Assembly: GCA_026001145.1 (NCBI GenBank) | Contig: BNZN01000002.1 | Span: 1-64,000, forward strand | DNA from: Clostridia bacterium | GTDB lineage: Bacteria > Bacillota > Clostridia > Oscillospirales > Ruminococcaceae | DNA length: 64,000 nt | Direction: 5' to 3' | Shown: one piece after another, positions 26,628-36,180 of the stretch | Position numbering within the stretch: position 1 is the stretch's first letter | Layout of the letters: the number at the start of each line of letters is the position of its first letter | Notes under the pieces: model-generated | What the model was told of the DNA's origin: nothing | Seen by the model: only the letters and a program-made list of their open reading frames with translations | Databases searched by the model: none | Position numbers and translations under genes: made by a program

Positions 26628-27716
26628 ATGTCAAATAAACTTTTCCAAGGTGTGATTTATCAGCTGAAAGACGTTATGGATAGAACAGTCGGTGTTGTTG
26701 ATTCCGACGGAATAATAATTGCGTGCAGTGACATAGATAGGTTAGGCGAGCCAAATAATCATGTTACGAGTGAGCTTTTGGAATCGTGTGAGACTGTATC
26801 TGTGGATAACTATACCTACAAGCCATTTTCACTTAAAAAATCCAAATGTGAGTATGTTGCATTTGCAAAGGGTGGCGACGAAACGGCATCACGTTACTGC
26901 AGTCTGATTTCAATTGCTCTTGAGAACATAAAGTTTTACTATGACGAAAAATACGACAAGGTAAGTTTTTTAAAAAACGTGGTGTTAGATAATATTCTTC
27001 CCGGTGATGTGTATGTTAAGTCTCGGGAGTTGCATTTCAACACCGATGTCCAAAGAGCGGTGTTTTTGGTCAAGATATTAACCACTCCTGAAATTTCGGT
27101 TTATGACGTTTTGACCGGGCTTTTTCCAGATAGGCAGAAGGATTTTATTTTTAATATCAGCGAAAATGAGATTGTTATTGTAAAAGAAGTCAAACCTGGT
27201 TTGGAAGCCAAAGATCTTGAAAAGTTGGCAAGATCAATTGTGGATACTTTGAGTGGCGAATTTTATACCAAAGTTGTTGTTGGGATAGGCAAAATTGTTA
27301 ATGGAATCAAGGAAGTTGCCAGATCTTTCAGAGAGGCGCAGTCGGCAATCGACATTGGCAAGGTGTTTGACACAGAAAAGCCAATTGTTAATTACGATAA
27401 CCTGGGAATTGCTCGTTTGATTTATCAACTGCCACCAACCCTTTGTGAGATGTATCTTAAAGAGGTCTTCAAAAGAGGCTCGATCGAAGGCTTAGAATAT
27501 GAAACACTTTTCACAATTCAGAAATTCTTCGAAAACAACTTGAATGTGTCCGAAACAGCTAGAAATCTTTTTGTGCACAGAAACACACTTGTTTATCGTT
27601 TGGAAAAAATCAAAAAGATAACAGGCCTTGACCTCAGAGAATTTGAACATGCAATTGTTTTCAAGGTGGCACTAATGGTGAAAAAATATCTTGTTGCAAA
27701 CAAGAGCAAATTTTAA
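26628..27716 (+). CDS. PucR/CdaR-type transcriptional regulator
   Basis: A 362-residue regulator with an N-terminal sensor-like part, a GGDEF-derived middle domain of the CdaR type and a C-terminal PucR helix-turn-helix (FFENNLNVSETARNLFVHRN, then TLVYRLEKIKKITGLDLR). Family members respond to small metabolites such as sugar diacids or purine breakdown products. In Clostridia this gene is often found just before ftsE, as here, so it may have a cell-envelope role; effector and targets are unknown. It has its own promoter. Confidence 0.85.
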   Translation: MSNKLFQGVIYQLKDVMDRTVGVVDSDGIIIACSDIDRLGEPNNHVTSELLESCETVSVDNYTYKPFSLKKSKCEYVAFAKGGDETASRYCSLISIALENIKFYYDEKYDKVSFLKNVVLDNILPGDVYVKSRELHFNTDVQRAVFLVKILTTPEISVYDVLTGLFPDRQKDFIFNISENEIVIVKEVKPGLEAKDLEKLARSIVDTLSGEFYTKVVVGIGKIVNGIKEVARSFREAQSAIDIGKVFDTEKPIVNYDNLGIARLIYQLPPTLCEMYLKEVFKRGSIEGLEYETLFTIQKFFENNLNVSETARNLFVHRNTLVYRLEKIKKITGLDLREFEHAIVFKVALMVKKYLVANKSKF

Positions 27717-27790
27717 CGGACTTTTTGTTCGCGGTCAGGTGGGCAGTAGGGCAGAGTGTAAGAGATAAAGTAAATATGCGGAGGCGGGAA

Positions 27791-28501
27791 ATGATACTAT
27801 TTTCCAATGTATCTAAGGCATACCCCAACGGGACGAAAGCAGTCGATCAGATTAGTTTTTCTATTAATCCGGGGGAATTTGTTTTTATTGTGGGGCATTC
27901 TGGAGCCGGGAAAAGCACCATCATGAAGTTGATTATGCACGAAGAAAAGGCTACAGCAGGCAGGGTTGAGGTTAATGGTTATGATCTTGGCAAGATGAAG
28001 CGGAGACAAATTTCAAAATACCGAAGGTCATTGGGTGTGGTGTTCCAGGATTTCAGATTAATTAATAAGATGACTGTTTATGAAAATGTTGCGTTTGCGC
28101 TCAGGGTTACAGGGGTTGCAGGCAAAGATATCAGGCGGCGTGTTCTTTACATTTTGGATTTGGTCAGCCTTTTGCCGAAAGCGCAAAGTTACCCTGATCA
28201 GATTTCGGGAGGTGAACAGCAGCGCGTGGCTCTGGCAAGAGCGCTTGTCAACAACCCGTCGATTATTATTGCAGATGAGCCGACGGGGAATATAGATCCC
28301 GAGCTTTCCACTGGTGTGATGGGCCTTCTGGATGAGATTAATAAGTGCGGACCAACTATCGTTGTTGTTTCGCATGAGCATTCCCTTGTCAAAAAGCTTG
28401 ATAAGAGGGTTATTAACATCGAAAGCGGTGTCGTGGTTTCAGATACCAGTTGCGAAAAGTGGGTTCTTGCTGGAGCAACAGGAGAAGATCCTGGGGTGTA
28501 G
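27791..28501 (+). CDS. ftsE: Cell division ATP-binding protein FtsE
   Basis: A 236-residue ABC ATPase. Walker A GHSGAGKST, Q-loop VFQDFRLI, signature ISGGEQQRVALARAL, Walker B IIIADEPTGNID and the H-loop VVVSHEH are all intact. With FtsX it forms a transmembrane complex that switches peptidoglycan hydrolases on at the septum. The ATG at 27791 follows GGAGGCGGG. ftsX and the M23 hydrolase follow directly. Confidence 0.96.
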   Translation: MILFSNVSKAYPNGTKAVDQISFSINPGEFVFIVGHSGAGKSTIMKLIMHEEKATAGRVEVNGYDLGKMKRRQISKYRRSLGVVFQDFRLINKMTVYENVAFALRVTGVAGKDIRRRVLYILDLVSLLPKAQSYPDQISGGEQQRVALARALVNNPSIIIADEPTGNIDPELSTGVMGLLDEINKCGPTIVVVSHEHSLVKKLDKRVINIESGVVVSDTSCEKWVLAGATGEDPGV

Positions 28502-28577
28502 CTGCGTGCGGCCATCTGATTTTTCGCGGCGACGGCGGCGAATAGTTTAAAAAAGGCTTGGAGGAAGAAGAGGAAGA

Positions 28578-29471
28578 ATGGGACTAAGTAATGTAGGATA
28601 TCTTCTGAAACAGGGAATCAAGAACGTCTGGCTCAACAGGTTGCTTTCTGTTGCGTCTGTTGGGGTTTTGACTGTCTGTTTCCTTTTAATTGGGACTGCT
28701 GCCCTTTTTTCGGTTAACATGCAATCTTTTGTGCACGAAGTTGAAAAAAAGAATGAAATTGTGGTTTTTTTAGAAGATGACATGGTTAAAACTGTTAAGC
28801 TGCGCCTTGAAAAAATCAAAAACGTAGCAAAGTTGCACTTTGTTTCGAAGAAAAAAGCATTGGAAATGCAATTTTCAAAATTAGATAAGGGCGGCGAGCT
28901 TTTTAATGAGTTAAGCCAGTCAAATCCACTGCCAGATTCCTATACTGTGTCTCTTCACGATGTTAATATGATGGGAAAGACTGTTAAAAAGATCGAAAAA
29001 ATAAAAGGTGTGCAAAAAGTAAATGCGCCTAGTGATGTTGCGAAAATAATTACCCAAATGAAAGATACTGTTAATTATGCAGGGAGTATTATCGTTGTTT
29101 TTTTGCTTTTGGTGTCGTTATTCATTATTGCGACTACGATAAAGATGACGATTTATGACCGCCGCAGAGAGATAAATATTATGAAGTTTGTGGGTGCGAA
29201 TAACACGTTCATCAGAGTTCCGTTTGTTGTTGAAGGGGTAATTCTTGGTCTTCTTGCTGCGTTTTTGGCGCATGGTGTGTTGTATTTGAGTTATTCCAAT
29301 ATGTTGGATGTTATGAAGGGGTTTAAAATTGATATAAGTCCAATGATAAAAGAAGGCATAGTACCGTTTGCCGAAATTGGCAATTGGCTTGTTGTTGGTT
29401 TTGTGGGTGTGGGAAGTCTTCTTGGCGCGTTTGGCAGTATGTTTTTTGTGCGCAAACACCTAAAAGTATAG
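28578..29471 (+). CDS. ftsX: Cell division protein FtsX
   Basis: A 297-residue membrane partner of FtsE. One membrane helix (SVASVGVLTVCFLLIGTAAL) is followed by an extracellular domain of about 120 residues, three further helices, and the cytoplasmic YDRRREINIMKFVGA motif that couples to FtsE. The start has a strong purine-rich site. The outer loop is expected to contact the coiled coil of the hydrolase encoded next. Confidence 0.95.
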   Translation: MGLSNVGYLLKQGIKNVWLNRLLSVASVGVLTVCFLLIGTAALFSVNMQSFVHEVEKKNEIVVFLEDDMVKTVKLRLEKIKNVAKLHFVSKKKALEMQFSKLDKGGELFNELSQSNPLPDSYTVSLHDVNMMGKTVKKIEKIKGVQKVNAPSDVAKIITQMKDTVNYAGSIIVVFLLLVSLFIIATTIKMTIYDRRREINIMKFVGANNTFIRVPFVVEGVILGLLAAFLAHGVLYLSYSNMLDVMKGFKIDISPMIKEGIVPFAEIGNWLVVGFVGVGSLLGAFGSMFFVRKHLKV

Positions 29472-29498
29472 ATAATAATAAAAATAGGGGGCAAGTGT

Positions 29499-31010
29499 GT
29501 GCTTAGGAAATTTGCAAAGCGTTTATTTCTCCTTCTTGTTTTGCTAATCTTAGGGATAATTGGCTCCACTGGAATTCAGACTTTTGCGCGAGACGAAGAT
29601 GACTATGATTATGACGACGACACCGCTTATGCAGAAGACGCAAATTACGATGAAGATGATGATAGCGGCGATGATGATCAGTCTGCTTCAAACGATGACA
29701 ATAGTAGTAATGACAGTGATGATGAATATGATGATGGTGACGATGAAGATGGTGGCAACAAGAAAAAGAGTGCATCTGAGAAAAAGAGAGAAGCCTTGGA
29801 GAAAGAATTGGATGAACTGAAAAACGAAGAGAAAAAGTTAAAAAGTGAACGCAAAAAAGCGGAAGAAAACAAGAAACACGTCGAATATCGGCAATCAGAA
29901 GAAAAAAAGAAAAAGGGAACAATAGAGACGGAGATAGAGGCTCTTCGAAGGGAAGTTAATTTGCTTGAAAGCAAGCGACAACTGCTTGAAAAAGAAATTG
30001 GAAAAAGGAAAATAGATATAGAAGAAAGAGAGAAAAACGTACAGGCGGAGCATGACCTCTTGGCAAAGAGATTTAAGAGTATGTATGTTAGTGGGAAAAC
30101 TCAGGCAGGGGAAACCCTTGGTTTGCTGCTTGGCGCAGATGATTATTATTCTGCTCTTACGAAGGTTGAGTTTGATAAAAGATTAATGAAGCAAAATCAG
30201 CAACTTGTTGACAGAATTCGGAAGCAGAAAGAGCGAGTGGAAAAAGAAAAAGAGAAACTTGAAATAAGCAAAAAAGATTTGGAAGAAACCAAGAAAAAGC
30301 TCGAAGCAAACAAAAAAAAGCTTGAGGCAGACAATGTTGCGGTTGACAAGGTGATGTATAACCTTGCCCTTCAAAGAGCGGCATACGAGGGAGACATTGA
30401 GAGATGCGAAAGGGAAAAAAAAGAGTATCAGAGGGAAATCAGCGAAATCTATAAGAAGCTGCACCCAAGCACCGGGAAATATATAGGTGGTGAGTTTGCT
30501 TGGCCTGTTCCAGGTTATCGCGAAATATCTTCGCAGTATGGATGGAGAGACTGGGATACTTCGCCGCACAGAGATTTTCACCAAGGAGTCGACATCGCTG
30601 GTAGCAAAATCTATGGGAAGAATGTGGTTGCTGCAAACGGCGGCAAGGTGCTTTTCATTTGTCACAGTGGCGAAGACAAGCGTTACGGAAGTTACGGTAA
30701 ATATGTCCGGATTGATCATGGTGGCGGCATCTCAACCATTTATGGTCACTTGAGTGCGATAAATGTCAGTCTAGATCAAGAGATCGCAAAAGAAGAAAAA
30801 ATCGGGGAGGTTGGTTCAACGGGCTTTTCCACCGGACCACATCTTCATTTCGAAGTAAGGGAAAACGACAAGCATGTAAATCCTATGAAATATCTTGGAA
30901 AAAGAAAAAACAAGAATGAAGAAGAAGATAATAACGGGAATGAAGAAGGGGATAACAAAAGCGAAGAAGAAGATAATAAGAAAAAATCGGATTCACCTTC
31001 TTTGACTTAG
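29499..31010 (+). CDS. Coiled-coil M23 peptidoglycan peptidase (EnvC/PcsB-like)
   Basis: A 503-residue exported hydrolase, probably the FtsEX-controlled septal enzyme. Order: signal peptide; an unusual stretch of about 60 residues made largely of Asp and Glu; a long Lys/Glu coiled coil from about residue 85 to 315; and a LytM/M23 domain with zinc ligands in FHQGVDIAG and GPHLHFEV. A second acidic tail (EEEDNNGNEEGDN, EEEDNKKK) follows the catalytic domain. Start is GTG at 29499, 27 bases after ftsX. Confidence 0.88.
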   Translation: MLRKFAKRLFLLLVLLILGIIGSTGIQTFARDEDDYDYDDDTAYAEDANYDEDDDSGDDDQSASNDDNSSNDSDDEYDDGDDEDGGNKKKSASEKKREALEKELDELKNEEKKLKSERKKAEENKKHVEYRQSEEKKKKGTIETEIEALRREVNLLESKRQLLEKEIGKRKIDIEEREKNVQAEHDLLAKRFKSMYVSGKTQAGETLGLLLGADDYYSALTKVEFDKRLMKQNQQLVDRIRKQKERVEKEKEKLEISKKDLEETKKKLEANKKKLEADNVAVDKVMYNLALQRAAYEGDIERCEREKKEYQREISEIYKKLHPSTGKYIGGEFAWPVPGYREISSQYGWRDWDTSPHRDFHQGVDIAGSKIYGKNVVAANGGKVLFICHSGEDKRYGSYGKYVRIDHGGGISTIYGHLSAINVSLDQEIAKEEKIGEVGSTGFSTGPHLHFEVRENDKHVNPMKYLGKRKNKNEEEDNNGNEEGDNKSEEEDNKKKSDSPSLT

Positions 31011-31068
31011 CATAGACCGGGTTGCTTAGGTTTGCAGAAAAAACCAGACGAAAAGAGAGAGCAAAAAG

Positions 31069-32604
31069 ATGGATTATGGTTGGCTTTCGATAGTTCCCCC
31101 AATGGTCGCAATGTTGCTGGTTTTGATAACGAAAGAGGTTTTGTTTTCGTTATTCATGGGGGTTCTTTCTGGTGCTTTGATTTATGAGAAGTGGAATTTA
31201 GTGTACGGCTTAAGGACAACATTTGAGGCAATTACACGGGGCATGGCCGACATGCAACATGTAGAGATTTTGGTGTTTTTAGGCCTACTTGGTGCGTTAG
31301 TTGTGATTCTCACTGTTGCAGGAGGAGCACAGGCTTATGGAGATTGGGCAGTCAAAAGGATTAAAACAAAAAGACAATCGCAACTTATGACTTGTTTCTG
31401 TGGGCTTCTGTTCTGCATCGACGATTTTTTTCACTTTTTGGCCGCAAGTGTCATTATGAAACCCGTGATGGAAAGAAACAAGGTTTCGTCAGAAAAGTTT
31501 GCGTATCTGCTGGATTCAACCGCGGCAACAACTTCAGTAATTGCACCAATTTCCGGTTGGGCGGCGGTGATTGTCTCGCTTTTGACGAAAAGTAATGTAG
31601 AAAGTCCAATGGGTGTTTTCATAAAGGGGATACCGTTTAACCTTTATGCGATTCTAACGATCTTGACGGTATTTTTCTTTTCGGTTAGTAAGTTCGAGTT
31701 AGGCGGGATGGCTGCTGCGGAAAAAAGAGCAGAGAGAAAAAGTGTGGTGGCCGAGAGAACAGACACGGCCGCTGAAGAAGTGGAAGGGCTTGCGATAAAC
31801 AAAAATGGTAAAATTATATACATGATTCTGCCGATTTGTGTTCTTGTTTTCGGTTCGGTCCTATGGATATTGGGAACCGGTGAATATTTCACAAGCTCAA
31901 CTTCATTACTAACAGCCATAGGAAAAGCCGAGATGGGAGAATCGCTCATTGTAGGGAGTTTTTTTGCCATTGTGGCGGCGCTCTGCCTTGTTGTTCCAAC
32001 AAAGGTCGTTAGTCTTAAAATTTTTATGGAAAGCTTCGTTGCTGGAGTAAAAACAATGATACCGGCTATCTTAATTTTGATTTTGGCATGGGCAATCGGG
32101 GATATCTGTGGGCAAGAACATCTTAACACAGGGTCATTCGTTAAAGAGGTTTTAAGTGCTTCCATTTCTGAGCACCTCTTCCCCATCATTATGTTTGTCG
32201 TGTCATGTTTCCTCTCTTTTGCCACGGGAACCTCGTGGGGTACCTTTGGCATATTCATTCCGATTGCCGCCGATTTGTGCAATGGCTTGTCGGACAATAT
32301 TTTGGTAATCTCGGTTGCAGCAACACTTGCGGGTGCAGTGTTCGGAGATCACGTTTCCCCTATTTCGGGAACAACAGTTATGGCGTCAACAGGAGCTGGT
32401 TGCGACCACCTTAAGCACGTCAGTACGCAAATGCCCTATGCTCTACCGGTAGCTTTTGCCTCCGCAATAGGATTTTTGGTTGCCGGTTTTTGGGGGAATA
32501 TCTTTGTGGTGCTCGGTGTGAGTTTGGTTGTGCTGGTTGGTTCGATTTATGCGGTTAAAATAATGCTTAAAAGCAAAGAAAAGCTGGAACAGTCGTATGA
32601 GTAA
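31069..32604 (+). CDS. NhaC-type Na+/H+ antiporter family protein
   Basis: A 511-residue membrane protein with about 11-12 helices. Family motifs include CIDDFFHFLAAS, STAATTSVIAPISGWAAV in the first half and SFATGTSWGTFGI, GAVFGDHVSPISGTTVMAS in the second, which form the ion-binding core of the NhaC group. It likely exchanges Na+ for H+, possibly together with an organic acid. A charged loop near residues 210-240 links the two halves. It is followed by scfB. Confidence 0.85.
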   Translation: MDYGWLSIVPPMVAMLLVLITKEVLFSLFMGVLSGALIYEKWNLVYGLRTTFEAITRGMADMQHVEILVFLGLLGALVVILTVAGGAQAYGDWAVKRIKTKRQSQLMTCFCGLLFCIDDFFHFLAASVIMKPVMERNKVSSEKFAYLLDSTAATTSVIAPISGWAAVIVSLLTKSNVESPMGVFIKGIPFNLYAILTILTVFFFSVSKFELGGMAAAEKRAERKSVVAERTDTAAEEVEGLAINKNGKIIYMILPICVLVFGSVLWILGTGEYFTSSTSLLTAIGKAEMGESLIVGSFFAIVAALCLVVPTKVVSLKIFMESFVAGVKTMIPAILILILAWAIGDICGQEHLNTGSFVKEVLSASISEHLFPIIMFVVSCFLSFATGTSWGTFGIFIPIAADLCNGLSDNILVISVAATLAGAVFGDHVSPISGTTVMASTGAGCDHLKHVSTQMPYALPVAFASAIGFLVAGFWGNIFVVLGVSLVVLVGSIYAVKIMLKSKEKLEQSYE

Positions 32605-32629
32605 TTCGCATAAATGAGGGGAGTCAGTG

Positions 32630-34006
32630 ATGCATAAATATTATTTACACGGATTTCATGTCGTAGTGGATCCTAGCAGTGGCAGCGTTCATCTGGTTGA
32701 TAAGTTGGTGTTTGATCTCCTGGATTACGTTAAAGGGCCGCTTTCTGAAGAGCTACCTAACGAACTGCTTTTCTGTCAGGATTATGATCTTAAAGATATA
32801 GAAGAAGCTTATGGTGAAATTTATAAACTTTACAAAAACAAGTTGTTGTTTTCGGAACCAAGAAAACCAAATGTTAGCTACATAGTCGGACATAAAATTC
32901 CGATCAAAGCTGCATGTTTGCATATATCGCATGATTGTAGTTTAAGGTGCAGATATTGTTTTGCAGGAACAGGTGCTTTTGGCGGCAAGAGGATGAATAT
33001 GAGCCTGGATGTTGGCAAAAAGGCGATAGATTTCTTGATGAAAAGGTCACTTTCTCGCAAAAACATCGAGGTAGATTTCTTTGGCGGGGAACCACTTTTG
33101 AATTTTGATGTGGTTAAAGGGGTGGTCAGTTATGCCAGGGAGCAAGAAAAGAAGACAAACAAAAAATTTCGGTTTACTCTGACAACAAATGGAATTGGTT
33201 TGGACGATGAGAAAATAGAGTACCTTAATCAGGAAATGGCAATTGTTGCGCTTTCAATTGATGGGCGTAAGGCAACAAATGATCGAATGCGTGTTCACAC
33301 GGATGGAACAGGTTGTTATGACGAGGTTTTGCCAAAGTTCAAAGATTTAGTTGCAAAAAGAGGTGGCAAAAATTATTACGTAAGAGGAACCTTCACAAGG
33401 ATGAACCTAGATTTCACAAATGATATCCTGAACCTTGCAGATGAAGGATTTAAGGAAATCTCGCTGGAGCCAGTTGTTGCAGATGAAGCTTCCCCTTATT
33501 CAATAACGAGAAAAGAATTGCCGCAGGTTCTTAAAGAATATGAAAAGTTGGCCGTGGCGATAACTAACAAAGAAAAACAAAAGCAAGGATTCAACTTTTA
33601 TCACTTTTCTGTTATAGGGAAGAATTCACCGTGCATGTCGAAACGGGTTAAAGGTTGCGGTGCCGGAGCTGAATATGTTGCAATAACTCCAGATGCCGAC
33701 ATTTATCCGTGCCATCAGCTTGTTGGGATGAAAGAATATATTATGGGGAATGTGCTGGAAGGAATGGTTGATGTCGGCAAACAAGCACAATTTGCGAACA
33801 TCAGTGTCAGTTCCAAGAAAAAGTGTGCCAATTGTTGGGCAAAGCTTTATTGCAGTGGCGGATGTAATGCGAACAATGTTAAATTTGGGTATGATTTCTC
33901 GAAGCCACACGAAATAAGCTGCGAGATCCAAAAAAAGAGGTTGGAGTGCACCTTTGTGATTGAAGCAGCACAGGAGATGTTGGGGCAAAATTCCCTCTCG
34001 ACTTAG
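32630..34006 (+). CDS. scfB: Radical SAM SCIFF maturase
   Basis: A 458-residue radical SAM/SPASM enzyme that forms Cys-to-Thr thioether bonds in SCIFF peptides. An N-terminal peptide-recognition domain covers about residues 1-85. The radical SAM motif is C103-C107-C110 (CSLRCRYC). The SPASM domain holds the expected set: CGAGAEYVAITPDADIYPC, CANCWAKLYCSGGC and a final Cys pair for two auxiliary clusters. No key residue is missing. Its substrate gene scfA is 11 kb upstream. GAGGGGAGTCA precedes the ATG; a GTG one codon before is also in frame. Confidence 0.93.
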   Translation: MHKYYLHGFHVVVDPSSGSVHLVDKLVFDLLDYVKGPLSEELPNELLFCQDYDLKDIEEAYGEIYKLYKNKLLFSEPRKPNVSYIVGHKIPIKAACLHISHDCSLRCRYCFAGTGAFGGKRMNMSLDVGKKAIDFLMKRSLSRKNIEVDFFGGEPLLNFDVVKGVVSYAREQEKKTNKKFRFTLTTNGIGLDDEKIEYLNQEMAIVALSIDGRKATNDRMRVHTDGTGCYDEVLPKFKDLVAKRGGKNYYVRGTFTRMNLDFTNDILNLADEGFKEISLEPVVADEASPYSITRKELPQVLKEYEKLAVAITNKEKQKQGFNFYHFSVIGKNSPCMSKRVKGCGAGAEYVAITPDADIYPCHQLVGMKEYIMGNVLEGMVDVGKQAQFANISVSSKKKCANCWAKLYCSGGCNANNVKFGYDFSKPHEISCEIQKKRLECTFVIEAAQEMLGQNSLST

Positions 34007-34188
34007 TGAGAAACTGTTGATGAAAAAACAAAGGAAAGGGAAAGAAAAAGTAATTGGAATGCTTTCAAAAGTTACACATCAATTGCAACCTTTCAGTGTC
34101 GCGTTTTATCTTTTTCGTGCCACGTATTGACAGCTTGCCGATTTCGTGATTAAATTGCATAAACTAATCTTTTCAAGAAAGAAATGGG

Positions 34189-35058
34189 GTGTACTCTTGT
34201 CTATATCTAAGATCTTGCGTCGTATATGGAGTGTTCCTTTATCCCGTACTAATCTCTTGGGGCATGCAGATTGTTGCCGTGATTTGTGTAGTGATATACA
34301 TGATGGTTGCGTTGCATATCCCTGCTGAAGCACTTCAAGCTAGCCTGACTAACCCACCGGAGTGGTTTGTGCCGGTTTATATTCTAATTTTTACTATTCT
34401 CAGCCTCATAATTTTGTTCTTATTATGGCGAAGAGAACGGAAAAAATGCAATATTAACAACAACAAATTGAGTATACTCACCGCTGTCTTAATTGTTTGT
34501 TTTGGTATTGCATCCAACCTAGCTATCGGTTGTGCGGTTGCTGCGGTAAGGCAATATTCCCCTTCGTATGAAGTGATTGAAAAAGCCGTTTCTAGCGGAA
34601 GCTTTACGTTCCAGTTGGTGTCTTTTTGCGTTGCTATCCCAATTGTTGAAGAGCTTTGTTTTAGAGGTATTATTTTAAATCGCCTTCTGGATTGGATGCC
34701 TACGTGGGCAGCTGTGTCAATTACAAGCTTTTTGTTCGGTTTGTATCATCTTAATCTTTTGCAGGGCGTGTATGCTTTTGTCGTAGGAATTGCTCTCTCG
34801 CTAATATATGTCCGTTTTCGCACAATATGGGCACCAATCATCTTACATATGGCTTTCAATTCCGCAAAAATTATACTAGCTCATATATTATCTTCGGTGC
34901 TATCTCAAACCTCTACAACCTCTGCTGCTGATGTAAAAGCACCATCTGCTATTTCCACTTTCGTAGTTTTCATGACTTTTGTTGCTTTGTCGGGTCTTTT
35001 TGTCTGGTTGCTCAGCAAAAGACCTGTTGCGACAACGAATTTGATCAAAGAAACCTGA
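34189..35058 (+). CDS. CPBP-family intramembrane protease
   Basis: About 289 residues with 7-8 membrane helices. The catalytic motifs of the CPBP (Abi/Rce1-like) family are intact: EELCFRG (EExxxR), FGLYH (FxxxH) and HMAFN (HxxxN). Members are glutamic proteases used in bacteriocin self-immunity or peptide maturation. The start is uncertain: the Arg/Lys-rich N-terminus expected before the first helix (SISKILRRIWSV) is encoded from TTG 34197 in another frame, and reading moves to the main frame near 34231, so a one-base insertion may have broken the N-terminus. A downstream start at MQIVAVIC is an alternative. Confidence 0.75.
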   Translation: MYSCLYLRSCVVYGVFLYPVLISWGMQIVAVICVVIYMMVALHIPAEALQASLTNPPEWFVPVYILIFTILSLIILFLLWRRERKKCNINNNKLSILTAVLIVCFGIASNLAIGCAVAAVRQYSPSYEVIEKAVSSGSFTFQLVSFCVAIPIVEELCFRGIILNRLLDWMPTWAAVSITSFLFGLYHLNLLQGVYAFVVGIALSLIYVRFRTIWAPIILHMAFNSAKIILAHILSSVLSQTSTTSAADVKAPSAISTFVVFMTFVALSGLFVWLLSKRPVATTNLIKET

Positions 35059-35146
35059 AGTGGTCTCACTCATGGAGCGATAATGTCACGTTGCAAGAAG
35101 CAAAACGTGATGGGAAGTCTGCTTGTGATGCATCAGTTGGCGAATC

Positions 35147-35176
35147 TTGACATGTTCGCAAGGTTTGTGCTAAAAT
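35147..35176 (+). promoter_or_regulatory. Promoter of the rplU-prp-rpmA operon
   Basis: TTGACA (35147-35152), 18 bases, TAAAAT (35171-35176). Confidence 0.7.
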
Positions 35177-35260
35177 GTGAGAGCCGCATGTTAGAAGGTT
35201 CTGCTAAAGGGTCAAAACCCTACCTTTTGCAGCGAGATGATAAAATAGGTGGTCGGGTCA
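35177..35260 (+). promoter_or_regulatory. Leader of rplU, possible L21 autoregulatory structure
   Basis: Between promoter and rplU lies a hairpin AGGGTcaaaACCCT inside an outer CTGC / GCAG pairing (about 35201-35234). Firmicutes rplU genes often carry an L21 leader that controls the operon; this matches in position, but the consensus could not be checked. Confidence 0.4.
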
Positions 35261-35575
35261 ATGTATGCAGTAATAAAAACGGGGGGCAAACAATATAAGG
35301 TTGCGCCGAACGACGAGATTTATGTTGAAAAGCTCAGGGTGGATGAAGGCAAGGAATTGGATATCAAAGAGGTTGTTGCAGCGCACAATGGCAAAGAATT
35401 TACTTTTGATCCAGAGAAGTTACAAGAAGTGTGCGTAAAAGCAAAAGTGTTGAAAAATGGCCGCGCAAAGAAAATGACAGTCTTTACATACAAACCCAAA
35501 AAGAACCAGAAACGCAAAATGGGGCACCGGCAGGAGTATACAAAGCTACAGATTTTGGCAATAGAAGGCGTATGA
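35261..35575 (+). CDS. rplU: Ribosomal protein L21
   Basis: A 104-residue large-subunit protein starting MYAVIKTGGKQYKV, with the conserved KPKKNQKRKMGHRQEYT segment near the end. ATG 35261 fits the family; an extra four codons upstream do not. Its stop overlaps the prp start (ATGA). Confidence 0.97.
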   Translation: MYAVIKTGGKQYKVAPNDEIYVEKLRVDEGKELDIKEVVAAHNGKEFTFDPEKLQEVCVKAKVLKNGRAKKMTVFTYKPKKNQKRKMGHRQEYTKLQILAIEGV

Positions 35576-35898
35576 TTACGGTTCGGTTTGGCCGAACTGA
35601 CGGCAAAGTAAAAAGTGTTAGTGTTTCTGGCCACGCAGAGCATTCGAACCATGGACAAGATATTGTTTGTGCAGGAGTTTCGTCGGCAGTGCAGATGGTT
35701 GTGAATGGCTTGGTGGAGATTTTGAAGCTCGAATGTGATGTTCAAAAGAGCAAAAACAAAGTTGAGGTTCTGCTTAAAGATCTGCATTGTGAAAACACAG
35801 AGGCAGGGCACATGTTTTTGGAAGCGTTTCGTCTGCATATGGAACTTTTATCGAGAGAATATGAAGGGACAATAAACGTGATAGTAACGGAGGGATAG
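35572..35898 (+). CDS. prp: Ribosomal-processing cysteine protease Prp
   Basis: A 108-residue YsxB-type protease that removes the N-terminal extension of L27. The catalytic His21 and Cys33 are in SGHAEHSNHGQDIVCAGVSS, as in characterised Prp enzymes. It is located between rplU and rpmA, its substrate gene, as in most Firmicutes. Confidence 0.94.
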   Translation: MITVRFGRTDGKVKSVSVSGHAEHSNHGQDIVCAGVSSAVQMVVNGLVEILKLECDVQKSKNKVEVLLKDLHCENTEAGHMFLEAFRLHMELLSREYEGTINVIVTEG

Positions 35899-35901
35899 CA
35901 A

Positions 35902-36180
35902 GTGTTTGTTTTAGGTTTGCAGTTTTTTGCACACAAAAAAGGAGCAAGTTCAACCAAAAACGGAAGAGACTCAGAATCCAAAAGGCTTGGTGTTAAAAGA
36001 AGCGATGGACAGATGGTTTTGGCGGGGAACATTTTGATAAGGCAGCGTGGGACTCATATTCATCCGGGTAACAACGTGCGAAGAGGAACTGATGACACAC
36101 TTTTCACGACCATTACGGGTAAGGTGAAGTTTGAACGGTTGGGTCGCAATCGGAAGCGGGTTAGCGTATACGCTGTTTGA
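35902..36180 (+). CDS. rpmA: Ribosomal protein L27 with cleavable N-terminus
   Basis: A 92-residue L27 precursor. The first nine residues (MFVLGLQFF) form the extension that Prp cuts before AHKKG, exposing the residues that reach the peptidyl-transferase centre. GTG start with GGAGGG 7 bases upstream. The gene is followed by a repeat-filled gap of 360 bases before obgE. Confidence 0.96.
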   Translation: MFVLGLQFFAHKKGASSTKNGRDSESKRLGVKRSDGQMVLAGNILIRQRGTHIHPGNNVRRGTDDTLFTTITGKVKFERLGRNRKRVSVYAV

